A stretch of 64,000 bases of DNA from Flavobacteriales bacterium UBA6051 (GTDB taxonomy: Bacteria; Bacteroidota; Bacteroidia; Flavobacteriales_D; Crocinitomicaceae), in contig DIYP01000014.1 of assembly GCA_002427735.1 (NCBI GenBank), positions 248,001-312,000 of the forward strand. The letters run 5' to 3'. The translations under genes and the position numbers were made by a program. The notes beneath the pieces were generated by a model. It was given only the letters and a program-made list of their open reading frames with translations, was not told the origin of the DNA and made no database searches. Positions 24,855-34,003 of this stretch are shown here, in pieces. The stretch's first letter is position 1; every line of letters starts with the position of its first letter.

Positions 24855-27722
24855 TTATTTCTTTACGAAACGCTTTGTCACAACTCCAGTCTCTGTAACT
24901 ACCTTAAGAATATAAACTCCTTCGGCAAAATGTGCTACTGAGAAAGTGGTTGTTTCAACTGTTTCCAATTGAGCTCCAGAAAGATCCATTACGTCGATTT
25001 TCTGAATGTGAGTGTCGCTTTCAATAGTAATCGTTGAACTTGCTGGGTTAGGATAAACGATCACTTCTGGAATCGCAAGCTCCTGAACTGAAAGACAACT
25101 ATCAACTACGATATCTGAAGTTGCATTGTTCTCACATGTTCCATCAGAGTACGTATATGTTAGTGTGAACGTTCCTCCACCAGCAACTGCGGGATCGAAC
25201 GTTGTTCCTGATACACCAGTTCCAGAATAAGTTCCTCCAGCTGGAGTTCCTTGTGAAAGCGTTATAGCACCATCGTATACGCAAAGACCTGTCAAAGCTC
25301 CAAATGATACCGAAGGTGCTGGAATAACCGTTACTTCTACCGAATCAACTGCTGAACAGTTGTTTGCGTCAGTTCCGGTTACTACATAGTATTGTGTTGA
25401 AGTAGCTGGGAAAGCAACTCCATCTGTAGCTCCACCACTCCAAGTATAAGTATCTGCGCCAGAACCAGTAAGTGTAAGATCCTCACCTTCACACAATGAC
25501 GTAGGTGAAGCGCTGGCCAGAACTGTTGGAAGCGAATTGAATACAACATCTACAATGGTTGGTGTACTCGCACAAGTGCTTGAACCAACATTTGTTGCTG
25601 TAGCATAGTATGTAGATGTTCCCATCACAACTGGCGGAGTGAAATCACCCGTTCCAACTTGGTTCGTAAGGTTCACGTCATCATACCATAGTACCTGTGA
25701 AGTCGGAGGAGTATAAGTGTATGTTTGAACTGGTGCTGGATTTGAAGCACTTGCATTATTTGCTGCTCCATCTAAAGCATCAACTCCACTAAATGTCCAC
25801 TCAGCGATAATCCATGTTCCTCCGTTAGGTTGTGAGTTTGTATTACGATAAGCCCATCCATCAAGGTATTCCCATGGTTGACCTGATCCATCTGTATTGA
25901 TATCTCCAAATACATCTATTACCGTACCATTATGGAATAATTCGATGGCATCATCTCCATTGACATTTCCAGCAGAAGGGTCGGTATAATCAGCACTGAA
26001 TCCGAAGAAGTTCACAAATTCTGTTGAATCCGTAGCAACATGAATGTAAGTTCCTGCGTTTACAGCAATTGCTGGGAAAGTGAATTCTTCTCCGTCTGTT
26101 CCTCCACCGTTATTAGCAGAGCCAAAGCCGTAGGCACTTAAGTCGGGAATATCATGTAACGTATAGAACTCTACTACCTTTGGCTGCCCTCCAGGAAGGG
26201 TTGCGTCAATTACTCCTGAAATGATGAGCGAATCAGTTCCGGCGGCACCAGGCACAGTCAAAGCAGTTGGTGTATCACCATCACAATAGTTGATCGTTCC
26301 GTTCACAACTGGCGATGCCGGCGTGTCAGTTAAATCAAGTGTCAGTGTAATTATACTGTCACAACCAACGGCATTCGTCAATGTTTGCGTGAATGTTCCT
26401 GAAGAAGTATAATATGTACCGTTCAATAGGAAAGAATCACATGCGAATTCATTTAATGAAGTAGTCGATGAATAATTCACAGTCAGATCAATAGTAATGA
26501 TACTATCGCATCCTTCAAAGTTAGGAATGGTAGCTGTGTACATTCCGGTTGTAGTGTAGACGCCACCGTCTGGTGAAGTGTAGCTATCACAGGCGACTTC
26601 GGTAATTGTACTCGTTGTAGGGGTACATGGAGCACAAACGGCACCATTGTGGAAGCCTAGTGAGTCAGTCATATCAATAGGGTAAACATCCCATTCCAGC
26701 TGTGCGACAGCCCAGTTAGTATTTCCATCCGTAACGGTTGGTTTACGAATCAGTGTAAAGTTATTGGTTGCACCTGTATCAACTGTCCATCCAGACCCTG
26801 GATCAATACCAATTTCACCAATGAGGTCAACAGTGTCACCAGTCATCATATTAACAAGGTAAAGCGCGTCGTCTCCATTATAGAATGTCATGGTGTGCAG
26901 TGTGTCTTCTTGAGCAAGAATAGAAGCATTCGCATTAGGATTTCCTACCACATATACTGAATCAGGCATTAACATTCCAACAGGGAATAAACTATCAGAT
27001 GGCGTTACTGCTCCGTTGTTATTTCGATAAATAACGTAGTTACTCAAATCAACATCAACGTCAAGTGGATTAAAGATCTCAAAGGCTTTATTGTTTGAAG
27101 AACCTTCTATGTATTCAGAAAAGAAGATGTCATTTGAACAAGATACAGCAGCACAACTTGTAAATGAGTGTGCGCCCAGTGAATCAGTCATATTCTGAGG
27201 GAAAACTTGCCAGGTCAATGTTGAAACGGCCCAGTTTGTCTCTCCTTCCTGAACAAACGCTTCACGAACTAAAGTAAACTCGCTCGTTGCACCTGAGCCA
27301 ACTGTCCAGTTAGTACCCGGGTCAACACCGATTTCTCCAATGATGTCCAATGTATCTCCTGAGCTGATGTTAATCAATGCAATGGCATCATCTCCGTTGA
27401 AGAACGTTGCCCCATTAAGTGTGTCAGATTCATTAGTGATAGCTGCAATGGCTGAAGAATTTCCAATTACATAAACATCGCCTGCTGCAACCATTGTTCC
27501 TGAAGGCCAATCATAAGTTCCAGAAGCCGAAGTAGCTCCGTTTGTAAATCTGTGAACTTCGTAGTTCGACATGTCGATAGCTGCATTGGTTGGATTGAAA
27601 ATTTCCAATGCTTTGTTGTTCGATGATCCTTCTATATACTCAGAGAAGAAGAGATCGGTACACTGTGCATTCGTGCTTAATCCTGCAAGAAGAAACACGA
27701 ATACGGCAAATACTCGTTTCAT
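24855..27722 (-). CDS. Secreted lamin-tail-domain protein with T9SS type A sorting domain
   Basis: A 955-residue secreted protein: signal peptide (VFAVFVFLLAGLSTNAQ), then two tandem lamin-tail-like domains (about 20-190 and 193-362) that are clear duplicates (DLFFSEYIEGSSNNKALEIF versus DIFFSEYIEGSSNNKAFEIF). Two short Cys-containing repeats follow (CDSYTSPDGG and CDSFLLNGTYY, each ending GCDSIIT), a third lamin-tail-like region (about 500-650), Ig-like segments, and the type A sorting domain (VIVYPNPASSTITIES to the final VTKRFVKK). Bacterial lamin-tail domains occur on secreted proteins and nucleases, but I see no nuclease domain. Likely a surface or released adhesin-like protein. Confidence 0.88.
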   Translation of the reverse strand: MKRVFAVFVFLLAGLSTNAQCTDLFFSEYIEGSSNNKALEIFNPTNAAIDMSNYEVHRFTNGATSASGTYDWPSGTMVAAGDVYVIGNSSAIAAITNESDTLNGATFFNGDDAIALINISSGDTLDIIGEIGVDPGTNWTVGSGATSEFTLVREAFVQEGETNWAVSTLTWQVFPQNMTDSLGAHSFTSCAAVSCSNDIFFSEYIEGSSNNKAFEIFNPLDVDVDLSNYVIYRNNNGAVTPSDSLFPVGMLMPDSVYVVGNPNANASILAQEDTLHTMTFYNGDDALYLVNMMTGDTVDLIGEIGIDPGSGWTVDTGATNNFTLIRKPTVTDGNTNWAVAQLEWDVYPIDMTDSLGFHNGAVCAPCTPTTSTITEVACDSYTSPDGGVYTTTGMYTATIPNFEGCDSIITIDLTVNYSSTTSLNEFACDSFLLNGTYYTSSGTFTQTLTNAVGCDSIITLTLDLTDTPASPVVNGTINYCDGDTPTALTVPGAAGTDSLIISGVIDATLPGGQPKVVEFYTLHDIPDLSAYGFGSANNGGGTDGEEFTFPAIAVNAGTYIHVATDSTEFVNFFGFSADYTDPSAGNVNGDDAIELFHNGTVIDVFGDINTDGSGQPWEYLDGWAYRNTNSQPNGGTWIIAEWTFSGVDALDGAANNASASNPAPVQTYTYTPPTSQVLWYDDVNLTNQVGTGDFTPPVVMGTSTYYATATNVGSSTCASTPTIVDVVFNSLPTVLASASPTSLCEGEDLTLTGSGADTYTWSGGATDGVAFPATSTQYYVVTGTDANNCSAVDSVEVTVIPAPSVSFGALTGLCVYDGAITLSQGTPAGGTYSGTGVSGTTFDPAVAGGGTFTLTYTYSDGTCENNATSDIVVDSCLSVQELAIPEVIVYPNPASSTITIESDTHIQKIDVMDLSGAQLETVETTTFSVAHFAEGVYILKVVTETGVVTKRFVKK

Positions 27723-27744
27723 TTTGTTGTTTTTTTGGTTGGTG

Positions 27745-27752
27745 CAAAAGTA
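27745..27752 (-). promoter_or_regulatory. -7 element of the lamin-tail gene
   Basis: On the minus strand TACTTTTG matches TAnnTTTG, 22 bp before the ATG at 27722. Confidence 0.5.
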
Positions 27753-27889
27753 CTGAATTGTTGCTTCGGCGATGTTACGAAAATGCTAAGCTTTTTATAA
27801 AAATCTGCTCGCAATACATTTTATTCGTTTGATGTGTTTTACATTCGTGCCAATTGAATGCCCTGTGGCTTAGTTTATTATCATTAGCT

Positions 27890-29758
27890 ATGTATAGGTT
27901 TTTTTTATTGAGTTGTTTTTTACTGATTGGTTTTCAGTTGTTTGGTACTGAGGACAAAGATTCTTTAAAAATCGTTGAACTTTTTTTTCAAGCAACTCAT
28001 AATGCCCAAGAGCGAGAAAGTGCACTGCAAGAGCTTAGCGTAATAAAAAGAAGCATTGCCGATAGTGATACAACGTTACGTACCTTCTATACTTTCAGTG
28101 AGTCAAAATATTTAATGACAACGGGACGATTGAATGAAGCGATGGAATTAGCTGAGGAAGGTTTAGAGCTATTCCGTCATTCACAAATGGATCATCGAAA
28201 GATTAAATTCTACAATCTTATTGCTTCTGTTCATACGCTACGTCAAGAATACAAAGACGGAATTAACTTCTTCAAAAAGTCGTTGGCTATTTGTGAGCGA
28301 ACAGGTGATAAGTTACAAGCAGCTTATGCACTCAACAATATTGCTAATCTTTTCTTTAGTTTACTAGATGAAGAATCTGCATATATTTATGCATCGCGCT
28401 CCTTTGCCATTCTAAAAGAATATAAGGATGACCCATATTATCCTGGAATTCTGTCGATTTTAAGTGTTGCAGAAACGAAAACAGGTAGGAGCGAAGAAGG
28501 GTATAAGCACGCCGTGGAAGCATTAAAGATAGGGGAGTCTACTCAGAATATTCTTGCGCTAATTGTTGCAAATCATGCACTTGGTGATTATCATTTGACA
28601 AATGAGTCGTATGCTGAAGCTAAGTTACATTTTTCCGAATCACTCACGTACAGTGAAAAATTTGCCCAAGAGCATTTCTCTTTGCTAAATAATCTCGGTT
28701 TGCTCAAAACGTATCTGGGCTTGAAAGACTACGCAAACGCCGTGTCATTTGGCAACAGTGCTTTGATTTTAGCTGAGTCTCTCGAGAATAAGGATGTACT
28801 GTATGCTCTCAAGCGAAATCTGGCAAGTGTATATCATGGTCTGGGACAACTGGATAAAGCCTATGTTTTATTGAAAGAAGCACATGCTATTAATCGAGAA
28901 ATTACAAACATTGAGACAAAAAAATCTATCAACGAGTTACTGATAAAGTATGATGCTGAAAAGAAAGAAAAGGAAATTGCTAATGGTCAGTTATTGCTGT
29001 TAGAAAAGGACATTGAGGCAGCACGCTTTAGGCAAATAATACTCTTTTTATCAATTGGTTTAGTGCTTTTAACAGGGATTATTTTGCTGATTCGTAATCG
29101 TAACATAAACAGAATCAAGGAAATGAATAGCAAGTATGAGCGCGAAGTGTTGCAAGCTCTTCTAAAGGGAGAGGAGGTAGAGCGCAAGCGTTTAGCAGTT
29201 GATTTACATGATGGCCTTTCGTCTTCTCTTACTTCCATTCGTTTTCGATTAGAATCTTTAGCAACCATAAAAGAGGAAGATAAACGTAAGCTCATCGAAT
29301 CATTGCAAGAAACACAATTAGAGTCTAGAAGAATAGCGCATAATCTGTCACCAATTAAAATGGAAAGATTAGGTCTGATCGCAGCTCTTCAGCAGTTTGC
29401 TCAGGAAAACTCAACTGAAAAATCCATTATTCACATTTCTGATTTTTCAGACGGAGTCCGTTTAAATGAGTCGCTGGAGATGTTCGTTTATCGTATTACA
29501 CAAGAACTCATTCAGAATGCACTTAAGCATGCAAAAGCAGGTAGCATCGATGTTCAATTTTTCAAGGAAGGAGATGAATTTAGGTGGATGGTGGAAGATG
29601 ATGGTGATGGTTTTGATTTGGATACAGTAGAATATGGGGAAGGTTTGCAAAGCATACGATCGCGTATCAACCAGTTCAAAGGTTCATTTGATATAGATAC
29701 CTCTCATAAGGGAACAATAGTGCAGATATCTATTCCAATAATGAATTCGTATTTTTAG
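27890..29758 (+). CDS. TPR-containing membrane sensor histidine kinase (HisKA_3)
   Basis: The ATG at 27890 gives 622 residues with an N-terminal signal (FLLSCFLLIGFQLFG); the in-frame TTG at 27854 would bury it. Residues ~20-350 are helical tetratricopeptide repeats (YALNNIANLFFSL, NNLGLLKTYLGL, ALKRNLASVYHGLGQ), then a single membrane segment (about 381-401), a HisKA_3 dimerisation helix with RLAVDLHDGLSSSL (phospho-His near 440), and an HATPase domain (QELIQNALKHAKAG, DDGDGFD, EGLQSIRSRI). The TPR sensor would face the periplasm. The cognate LuxR-type regulator follows by 3 bp. The ligand is unknown. Confidence 0.9.
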   Translation: MYRFFLLSCFLLIGFQLFGTEDKDSLKIVELFFQATHNAQERESALQELSVIKRSIADSDTTLRTFYTFSESKYLMTTGRLNEAMELAEEGLELFRHSQMDHRKIKFYNLIASVHTLRQEYKDGINFFKKSLAICERTGDKLQAAYALNNIANLFFSLLDEESAYIYASRSFAILKEYKDDPYYPGILSILSVAETKTGRSEEGYKHAVEALKIGESTQNILALIVANHALGDYHLTNESYAEAKLHFSESLTYSEKFAQEHFSLLNNLGLLKTYLGLKDYANAVSFGNSALILAESLENKDVLYALKRNLASVYHGLGQLDKAYVLLKEAHAINREITNIETKKSINELLIKYDAEKKEKEIANGQLLLLEKDIEAARFRQIILFLSIGLVLLTGIILLIRNRNINRIKEMNSKYEREVLQALLKGEEVERKRLAVDLHDGLSSSLTSIRFRLESLATIKEEDKRKLIESLQETQLESRRIAHNLSPIKMERLGLIAALQQFAQENSTEKSIIHISDFSDGVRLNESLEMFVYRITQELIQNALKHAKAGSIDVQFFKEGDEFRWMVEDDGDGFDLDTVEYGEGLQSIRSRINQFKGSFDIDTSHKGTIVQISIPIMNSYF

Positions 29759-29761
29759 AGT

Positions 29762-30391
29762 ATGAAGATTTTAGTAGCAGATGATCATGCTCTGATTGCT
29801 GAGGGTATTGCCTCGCATTTCACTGGTAAAGACGCAAATTATATCATCAGAACAGCTACAAATAGGGCAGAAGTTTTGCGTCATCTTCAGAATGAACATG
29901 TTGATATTATTCTTCAGGACATACAGTTTGGTGATTCGGATGGTCGCGATTTGATTAAAGAAATTGTTAGAGAGTATCCGAAAGTTAAAATTTTAGCACT
30001 TTCCTCATATGCTGACGTAGTCACTGTACAAACAGTATTGTCAGCAGGTGCTCACAGTTATGTTTCTAAGACTTCTCCATTACCTGAGTTGCTTCATGGA
30101 GTAGAGCGTACATTGGAAAATGAGCGTTTTCTTTCAAAGGATATACAATCCAAAGTTACTTCATCTTTCCTAATGGGAAAAAGTGATAGTAATGAAATTC
30201 GTTTGACGCGAAGAGAAAGAGAAGTGCTTGATGCGATTCAAAATGAATGCTCAACAAAAGAGATTGCCAATCTTCTCAATATCTCTGAAAAAACAGTTGA
30301 AGGGTATCGTTCTAATCTGCTGTTAAAGTTTCAGGTTAAGAATGTTGCGGGATTGGTTAAGCAAGCCTTGTTGAAAGGATTTATTTCATAA
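29762..30391 (+). CDS. NarL/LuxR-type response regulator
   Basis: 209 residues: a receiver domain with acidic pair D7/D8, phosphoacceptor D53 (IILQDIQFG), the conserved Ser in LALSSYAD and Lys in YVSKTSPL. A C-terminal HTH follows: LTRREREVLDAI, then STKEIANLLNISEKTVEGYRSN. All the receiver residues are present, unlike in the cyclase at 39894. It is the partner of the upstream HisKA_3 kinase. The two secreted-protein genes downstream are candidate targets. Confidence 0.93.
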   Translation: MKILVADDHALIAEGIASHFTGKDANYIIRTATNRAEVLRHLQNEHVDIILQDIQFGDSDGRDLIKEIVREYPKVKILALSSYADVVTVQTVLSAGAHSYVSKTSPLPELLHGVERTLENERFLSKDIQSKVTSSFLMGKSDSNEIRLTRREREVLDAIQNECSTKEIANLLNISEKTVEGYRSNLLLKFQVKNVAGLVKQALLKGFIS

Positions 30392-30401
30392 AAAATAACT
30401 C

Positions 30402-30438
30402 AGGGAAAACCCTTGGTTTTAAATTCAGGATTTTCCCT
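30402..30438 (+). terminator. Weak hairpin after the response regulator gene
   Basis: AGGGAAAA (30402-30409) pairs with TTTTCCCT (30431-30438) around a 21-nt loop. No U-run follows, so termination is uncertain; it may only partly separate the regulator from the downstream genes. Confidence 0.35.
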
Positions 30439-30498
30439 CTAGTGGTTCGGCTTTAAAAGTGCAAATCTTTGTACTCAACAAATTTAAAGCGTAGAACG

Positions 30499-31128
30499 AT
30501 GAATGTAATATCAAAAACGGTACTGGCAGCGGTCATTAGTTTCGCCTTTGGCAGTAGCGTGTTTTCACAATCCTTTGGAGGGAAAGGTAGTAAGCAATTT
30601 CAAATCGGTATAGGATTAACTGAGCACGATGGTTGGTATCCGGAAAATGCAAAAGGACCCAAAGGTCATGTAGATCCATTGGCAGGTCTCATTAATTTTC
30701 AGGGAGAATTTGGGGTTGGCAAATATGTCGGAATTGGATTTTCAATTGGTGCAGAATTTTCTCAAAACTTGTCCAGTAATCTGGGCGCCACTCCATTATT
30801 GGGAGTAAGCTACTCTAGTTTCTGGAGTATTGGAGTTCCGGTAGGTGGTTTTGGAAACTTTCATTTTTTTCAGTTGATTGCCGATAAATCAGGAAAGGAG
30901 ATTCATTCAGATAAACTTGATATTTATGCAGGTCTATCAATTGGAAGTGGCCCCATGTTCGCAATTCCTAAAGCAGCTTATCCTAATTTACGTTCTGATG
31001 TTGGTTTCATGATATTTGGTGGGCCACATGCCGGTATTCGGTTTTATCCTTCTTCAAATGTCGGTTTCTACCTTGAGGTAGGTTATGGAAAGTCATACTT
31101 AAATGGTGGCTTGGCAATTAAGATCTAA
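30499..31128 (+). CDS. Secreted, probable outer-membrane beta-barrel protein
   Basis: The ATG at 30499 gives 209 residues with a signal peptide (AAVISFAFGSSVFSQ). The mature part is Gly-rich with alternating strands (VGIGFSIGAEFSQNL, VGFMIFGGPHAGIRFYPSSN, GFYLEVGYGKSYLNGGLAI), as expected for a small barrel. I do not recognise a named family. It lies 107 bp after the two-component system and 35 bp before a lipoprotein gene. Another in-frame start at 30469 was rejected because it would precede the signal peptide. Confidence 0.7.
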   Translation: MNVISKTVLAAVISFAFGSSVFSQSFGGKGSKQFQIGIGLTEHDGWYPENAKGPKGHVDPLAGLINFQGEFGVGKYVGIGFSIGAEFSQNLSSNLGATPLLGVSYSSFWSIGVPVGGFGNFHFFQLIADKSGKEIHSDKLDIYAGLSIGSGPMFAIPKAAYPNLRSDVGFMIFGGPHAGIRFYPSSNVGFYLEVGYGKSYLNGGLAIKI

Positions 31129-31163
31129 TCAATAAACAAACCTTTTAACAAAAACAAAATACG

Positions 31164-32312
31164 ATGAAAATGAATAAATCAATTTTAGGATTGACTCTAT
31201 GCAGTGCACTATTATTTGTTGCATGTAAAAAAGAAGACCCACAGGAAGAGGTTAATTTATCTCCAATAGAGTTGACAGGAAATCAGACAGTGGATATTTT
31301 ACTCGAGGATAGAATTGCCTCTTCTTCTACGCCTGATTATGTGATTTCGGGAACTTATACGATTCAAGCTGGAGTCCAAATACAGCCAGGAACATCTATC
31401 AGAATGGCTGCTGGAGCAAGTATTATTGTAGAGGGATCTGGTTCCCTGAAGGCAGTAGGAACAGCTGCATCGAAAATTCGCTTTTATGGTCAATCAGCTA
31501 CGCCCGGGTTTTGGAACTATATCCGTTTTGAATCGAATAATGCAAATAATATTCTGGATTATGTAATTGTAGAAGATGGAGGGGGGTCAGCGAATTGGAA
31601 TGCTGCCATTTACGGCTATAACAATGGTCGACTGTCATTATCCAATGCAATAATTCGAAATAGTGCACAAAGTGGGGTTCTCATTTATACGCAAGATTTT
31701 AATTTACTCAACTGTTCAAATGTAACGGTCACGGAATGCGCTTATGATGCGGTAGCTATTACCGCCAAGCAAATGGATGCCTTTGACGAATCATTGTCTG
31801 CTAGCAGCAATGGTTTTAATAGAATTACAGTAGATGGTGGAGATATTGCAGCACCACAGGTATGGAAAAAGACATCTGTGCCATTTTTTATAAAGAATTC
31901 CATTGAACTAAATTCCTCAGTGGAAGTGCAGCCAGGTGGTGATATTGTAATAGGTCCAAATAGTAATATTACGGTTCGAACGAATGGTTCTTTGAAAGCA
32001 ATAGGAACGGTCGTTGACATGATTCGATTTAGAGGTGAGCAGGATATTGAAGGTGCCTGGGGTTATATCTTGTTTCAGACTTCGAATAGTGCTAACAATG
32101 AATTTCAATATTGCGAAGTTGCAAATGGCGGAAGTGATGCTAATTGGGATGCATCGATTTACCTTTACGATGGGGCTCGATTCAGATTAGGAAACTCTAT
32201 TGTACGCAACAGTTATCGCTATGGATTGATAGACTATCAAAACGCAAACATCTTCACAGATGATGGCAATAACACGTTTACAGGTAACTTACAGGGAGAT
32301 ATTGGTAATTAA
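31164..32312 (+). CDS. Lipoprotein with two tandem right-handed beta-helix-like domains
   Basis: The 382-residue product has a lipoprotein signal (SALLFVAC, Cys ~21, followed by KKEDP). The mature part is an internal duplication: residues ~50-200 and ~215-380 share the order IQPG/VQPG, GSLKAVGT/GSLKAIGT, WNYIRFES/WGYILFQT, GSANWNAAIYGY/SDANWDASIYLY and LSNAIIRNS/LGNSIVRNS. The short repeating strands suggest a parallel beta-helix, a fold common in polysaccharide-acting or -binding proteins; no catalytic residues are evident. It is the last gene of the cluster after the two-component system and is followed by a strong terminator. Confidence 0.75.
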   Translation: MKMNKSILGLTLCSALLFVACKKEDPQEEVNLSPIELTGNQTVDILLEDRIASSSTPDYVISGTYTIQAGVQIQPGTSIRMAAGASIIVEGSGSLKAVGTAASKIRFYGQSATPGFWNYIRFESNNANNILDYVIVEDGGGSANWNAAIYGYNNGRLSLSNAIIRNSAQSGVLIYTQDFNLLNCSNVTVTECAYDAVAITAKQMDAFDESLSASSNGFNRITVDGGDIAAPQVWKKTSVPFFIKNSIELNSSVEVQPGGDIVIGPNSNITVRTNGSLKAIGTVVDMIRFRGEQDIEGAWGYILFQTSNSANNEFQYCEVANGGSDANWDASIYLYDGARFRLGNSIVRNSYRYGLIDYQNANIFTDDGNNTFTGNLQGDIGN

Positions 32313-32326
32313 CAAAACCATCAGAC

Positions 32327-32359
32327 AAAAAACGGGATGCAATACACGTCCCGTTTTTT
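32327..32359. terminator. Bidirectional terminator
   Basis: AAAAAACGGGA (32327-32337) pairs with TCCCGTTTTTT (32349-32359). A- and T-runs on both sides allow it to end both the lipoprotein gene (plus) and the convergent TlpA-like gene (minus). Confidence 0.85.
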
Positions 32360-32376
32360 GTTGAAAATAATTTTCA

Positions 32377-33921
32377 CTAATGCATTTGACTTTCTTCAGG
32401 ATCTTCCTCTTCAGCTGGGAATAAAACTTCTGCGTCAGAATGTCCCTGAAGACGATCTAGTAAATTTTCCAACTGAGAAACAGAAAGACTTTTTGCAATG
32501 ATGTTTTTGTCTTTGTCAAGTACAAATACACGCGGAGTTGAGAAGATATCATAGGTTTGCTGATAGTTCAACGACTCGATGGTCGTCGTCTTTAACAACT
32601 CTTTCAGCTTGGCCTGATTATTTTCTTTGTCTGCTGCGTCTCGGTACAATTGATCCGTTACGCCAACATTGATAAATTCTAAGTTGTGCTTTTTAATGAA
32701 TGCTTTCCATTTTCCGAATTCCTCTCCAACGGCCTTTCCTACAGCAAAAATTTCAATGTTACGGTCTCTAAACTTTTTAGAATAAAGTGTTTGAAGTTTA
32801 GGTGTAATCTTTTTACAGTGTCCACATTCCGGGTCCCAGAAATAAAGAATGGTATACTCGCTCTTAAGACTGTAAAAATCTTTCCAGTTAACGTCCGTAG
32901 TGTCTCTTAGAATGACATTCGGTGGGCGCATTCCAAATACTAGTCTACTGTTTGTTTCTGCTTTCTCACAGATTTTGTCAAGTGTTTCTTTTTTTACCCA
33001 AAAGGCCTTTCGATCGCCGTTTTCATCTAATGAGCAGTAATAACGTTCTGCCATTTTCACGAAAACTTTGTCCATGTTCATGATCTTACTCTTTTCGTAA
33101 GTGCTTGTGATCCATGAAACAACGTACTGATAGGTATCCGATCCTTCTGGGATTCGATCGCACAGTTCAAAAGCATATTTGATCACTGTATCGCAGTGCG
33201 GAATCATCATATCCTGAGCGAAATAGTTGGCGAGCTTGCTATGAAAGATAGGAGTTCTTACCAGGCGGTCATCATTGAAATCAAAATTATCAAAGAAGTG
33301 ATCGCGATAATAACGATATGAAAAACTGGAGTCGGTAACTACACCGTTTTCATCCTTTGGAGGGTCAGGGATTTCAATGTCCATGGACATTTTAACCACT
33401 TTTCCCACAAGCATATCAGAATGTTGTTCTACAATGTTCTGCTGGTAAGCGACTACGCCTTTTGTTGTTTCATCAATTTTCTCTGTCAACCTTTTATATT
33501 CATCGGTCCCGGCTTCTTGTTTTGTTCTTCTGTCCTGGAAATTCTTGGCCTTCGTACGTTCAGTGTTGATCATGTTTACGTACGCGTGAAAAATTTTATT
33601 CTCCTCAGATTTTTTCACTTTCGATGTGGTGAGCAAACTTGGATAAGTCGTTTCAATAAAGACCTCTTCATTGTTATATACAAACTCTAGCATTTTTTGA
33701 TCTGGAAGAAAAAGTGCTAGAATTCCAGGCTTTTGCTTTGAGCCGTCGAATTCCACTATGCCATTTTTCAATTCGGCAGTATCAGCATAATACAATCCTT
33801 TTCCCAGATAGCGAACAAGGTGAACAGTTGTATCTGCGTGGTTGCCTACTTTGAACTTTAGTTTTTGTCCAAAAGAAAAGGAAGACATACATACGATTGC
33901 GGTGATCAACAAGAATCTCAT
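32377..33921 (-). CDS. TlpA-like periplasmic thiol-disulfide protein
   Basis: Signal peptide (LLITAIVCMSSFSFGQ), an N-terminal beta-rich DUF4369-like region, a long helical middle region (about 100-330, DUF5106-like), and a C-terminal thioredoxin domain with ECGHCKK near residues 366-372 and the cis-Pro in STPRVFV. The C-terminus is acidic. The ATG at 33921 gives 514 residues; an in-frame TTG at 33927 is less likely. Proteins of this build in Bacteroidota are thought to act in periplasmic thiol redox. A -7 element (TATTTTTG) lies on the minus strand at 33962-33969. Confidence 0.85.
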   Translation of the reverse strand: MRFLLITAIVCMSSFSFGQKLKFKVGNHADTTVHLVRYLGKGLYYADTAELKNGIVEFDGSKQKPGILALFLPDQKMLEFVYNNEEVFIETTYPSLLTTSKVKKSEENKIFHAYVNMINTERTKAKNFQDRRTKQEAGTDEYKRLTEKIDETTKGVVAYQQNIVEQHSDMLVGKVVKMSMDIEIPDPPKDENGVVTDSSFSYRYYRDHFFDNFDFNDDRLVRTPIFHSKLANYFAQDMMIPHCDTVIKYAFELCDRIPEGSDTYQYVVSWITSTYEKSKIMNMDKVFVKMAERYYCSLDENGDRKAFWVKKETLDKICEKAETNSRLVFGMRPPNVILRDTTDVNWKDFYSLKSEYTILYFWDPECGHCKKITPKLQTLYSKKFRDRNIEIFAVGKAVGEEFGKWKAFIKKHNLEFINVGVTDQLYRDAADKENNQAKLKELLKTTTIESLNYQQTYDIFSTPRVFVLDKDKNIIAKSLSVSQLENLLDRLQGHSDAEVLFPAEEEDPEESQMH

Positions 33922-33961
33922 ATACAAATAGTTTAACTTCTAAGTTATTTCTAATCGGGAG

Positions 33962-33969
33962 CAAAAATA
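33962..33969 (-). promoter_or_regulatory. -7 element of the TlpA-like gene
   Basis: TATTTTTG on the minus strand matches TAnnTTTG, 40 bp upstream of the ATG at 33921. Confidence 0.45.
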
Positions 33970-34003
33970 AATTTCCCGAATGTATTAACACTTCTTTAAC
34001 GTC

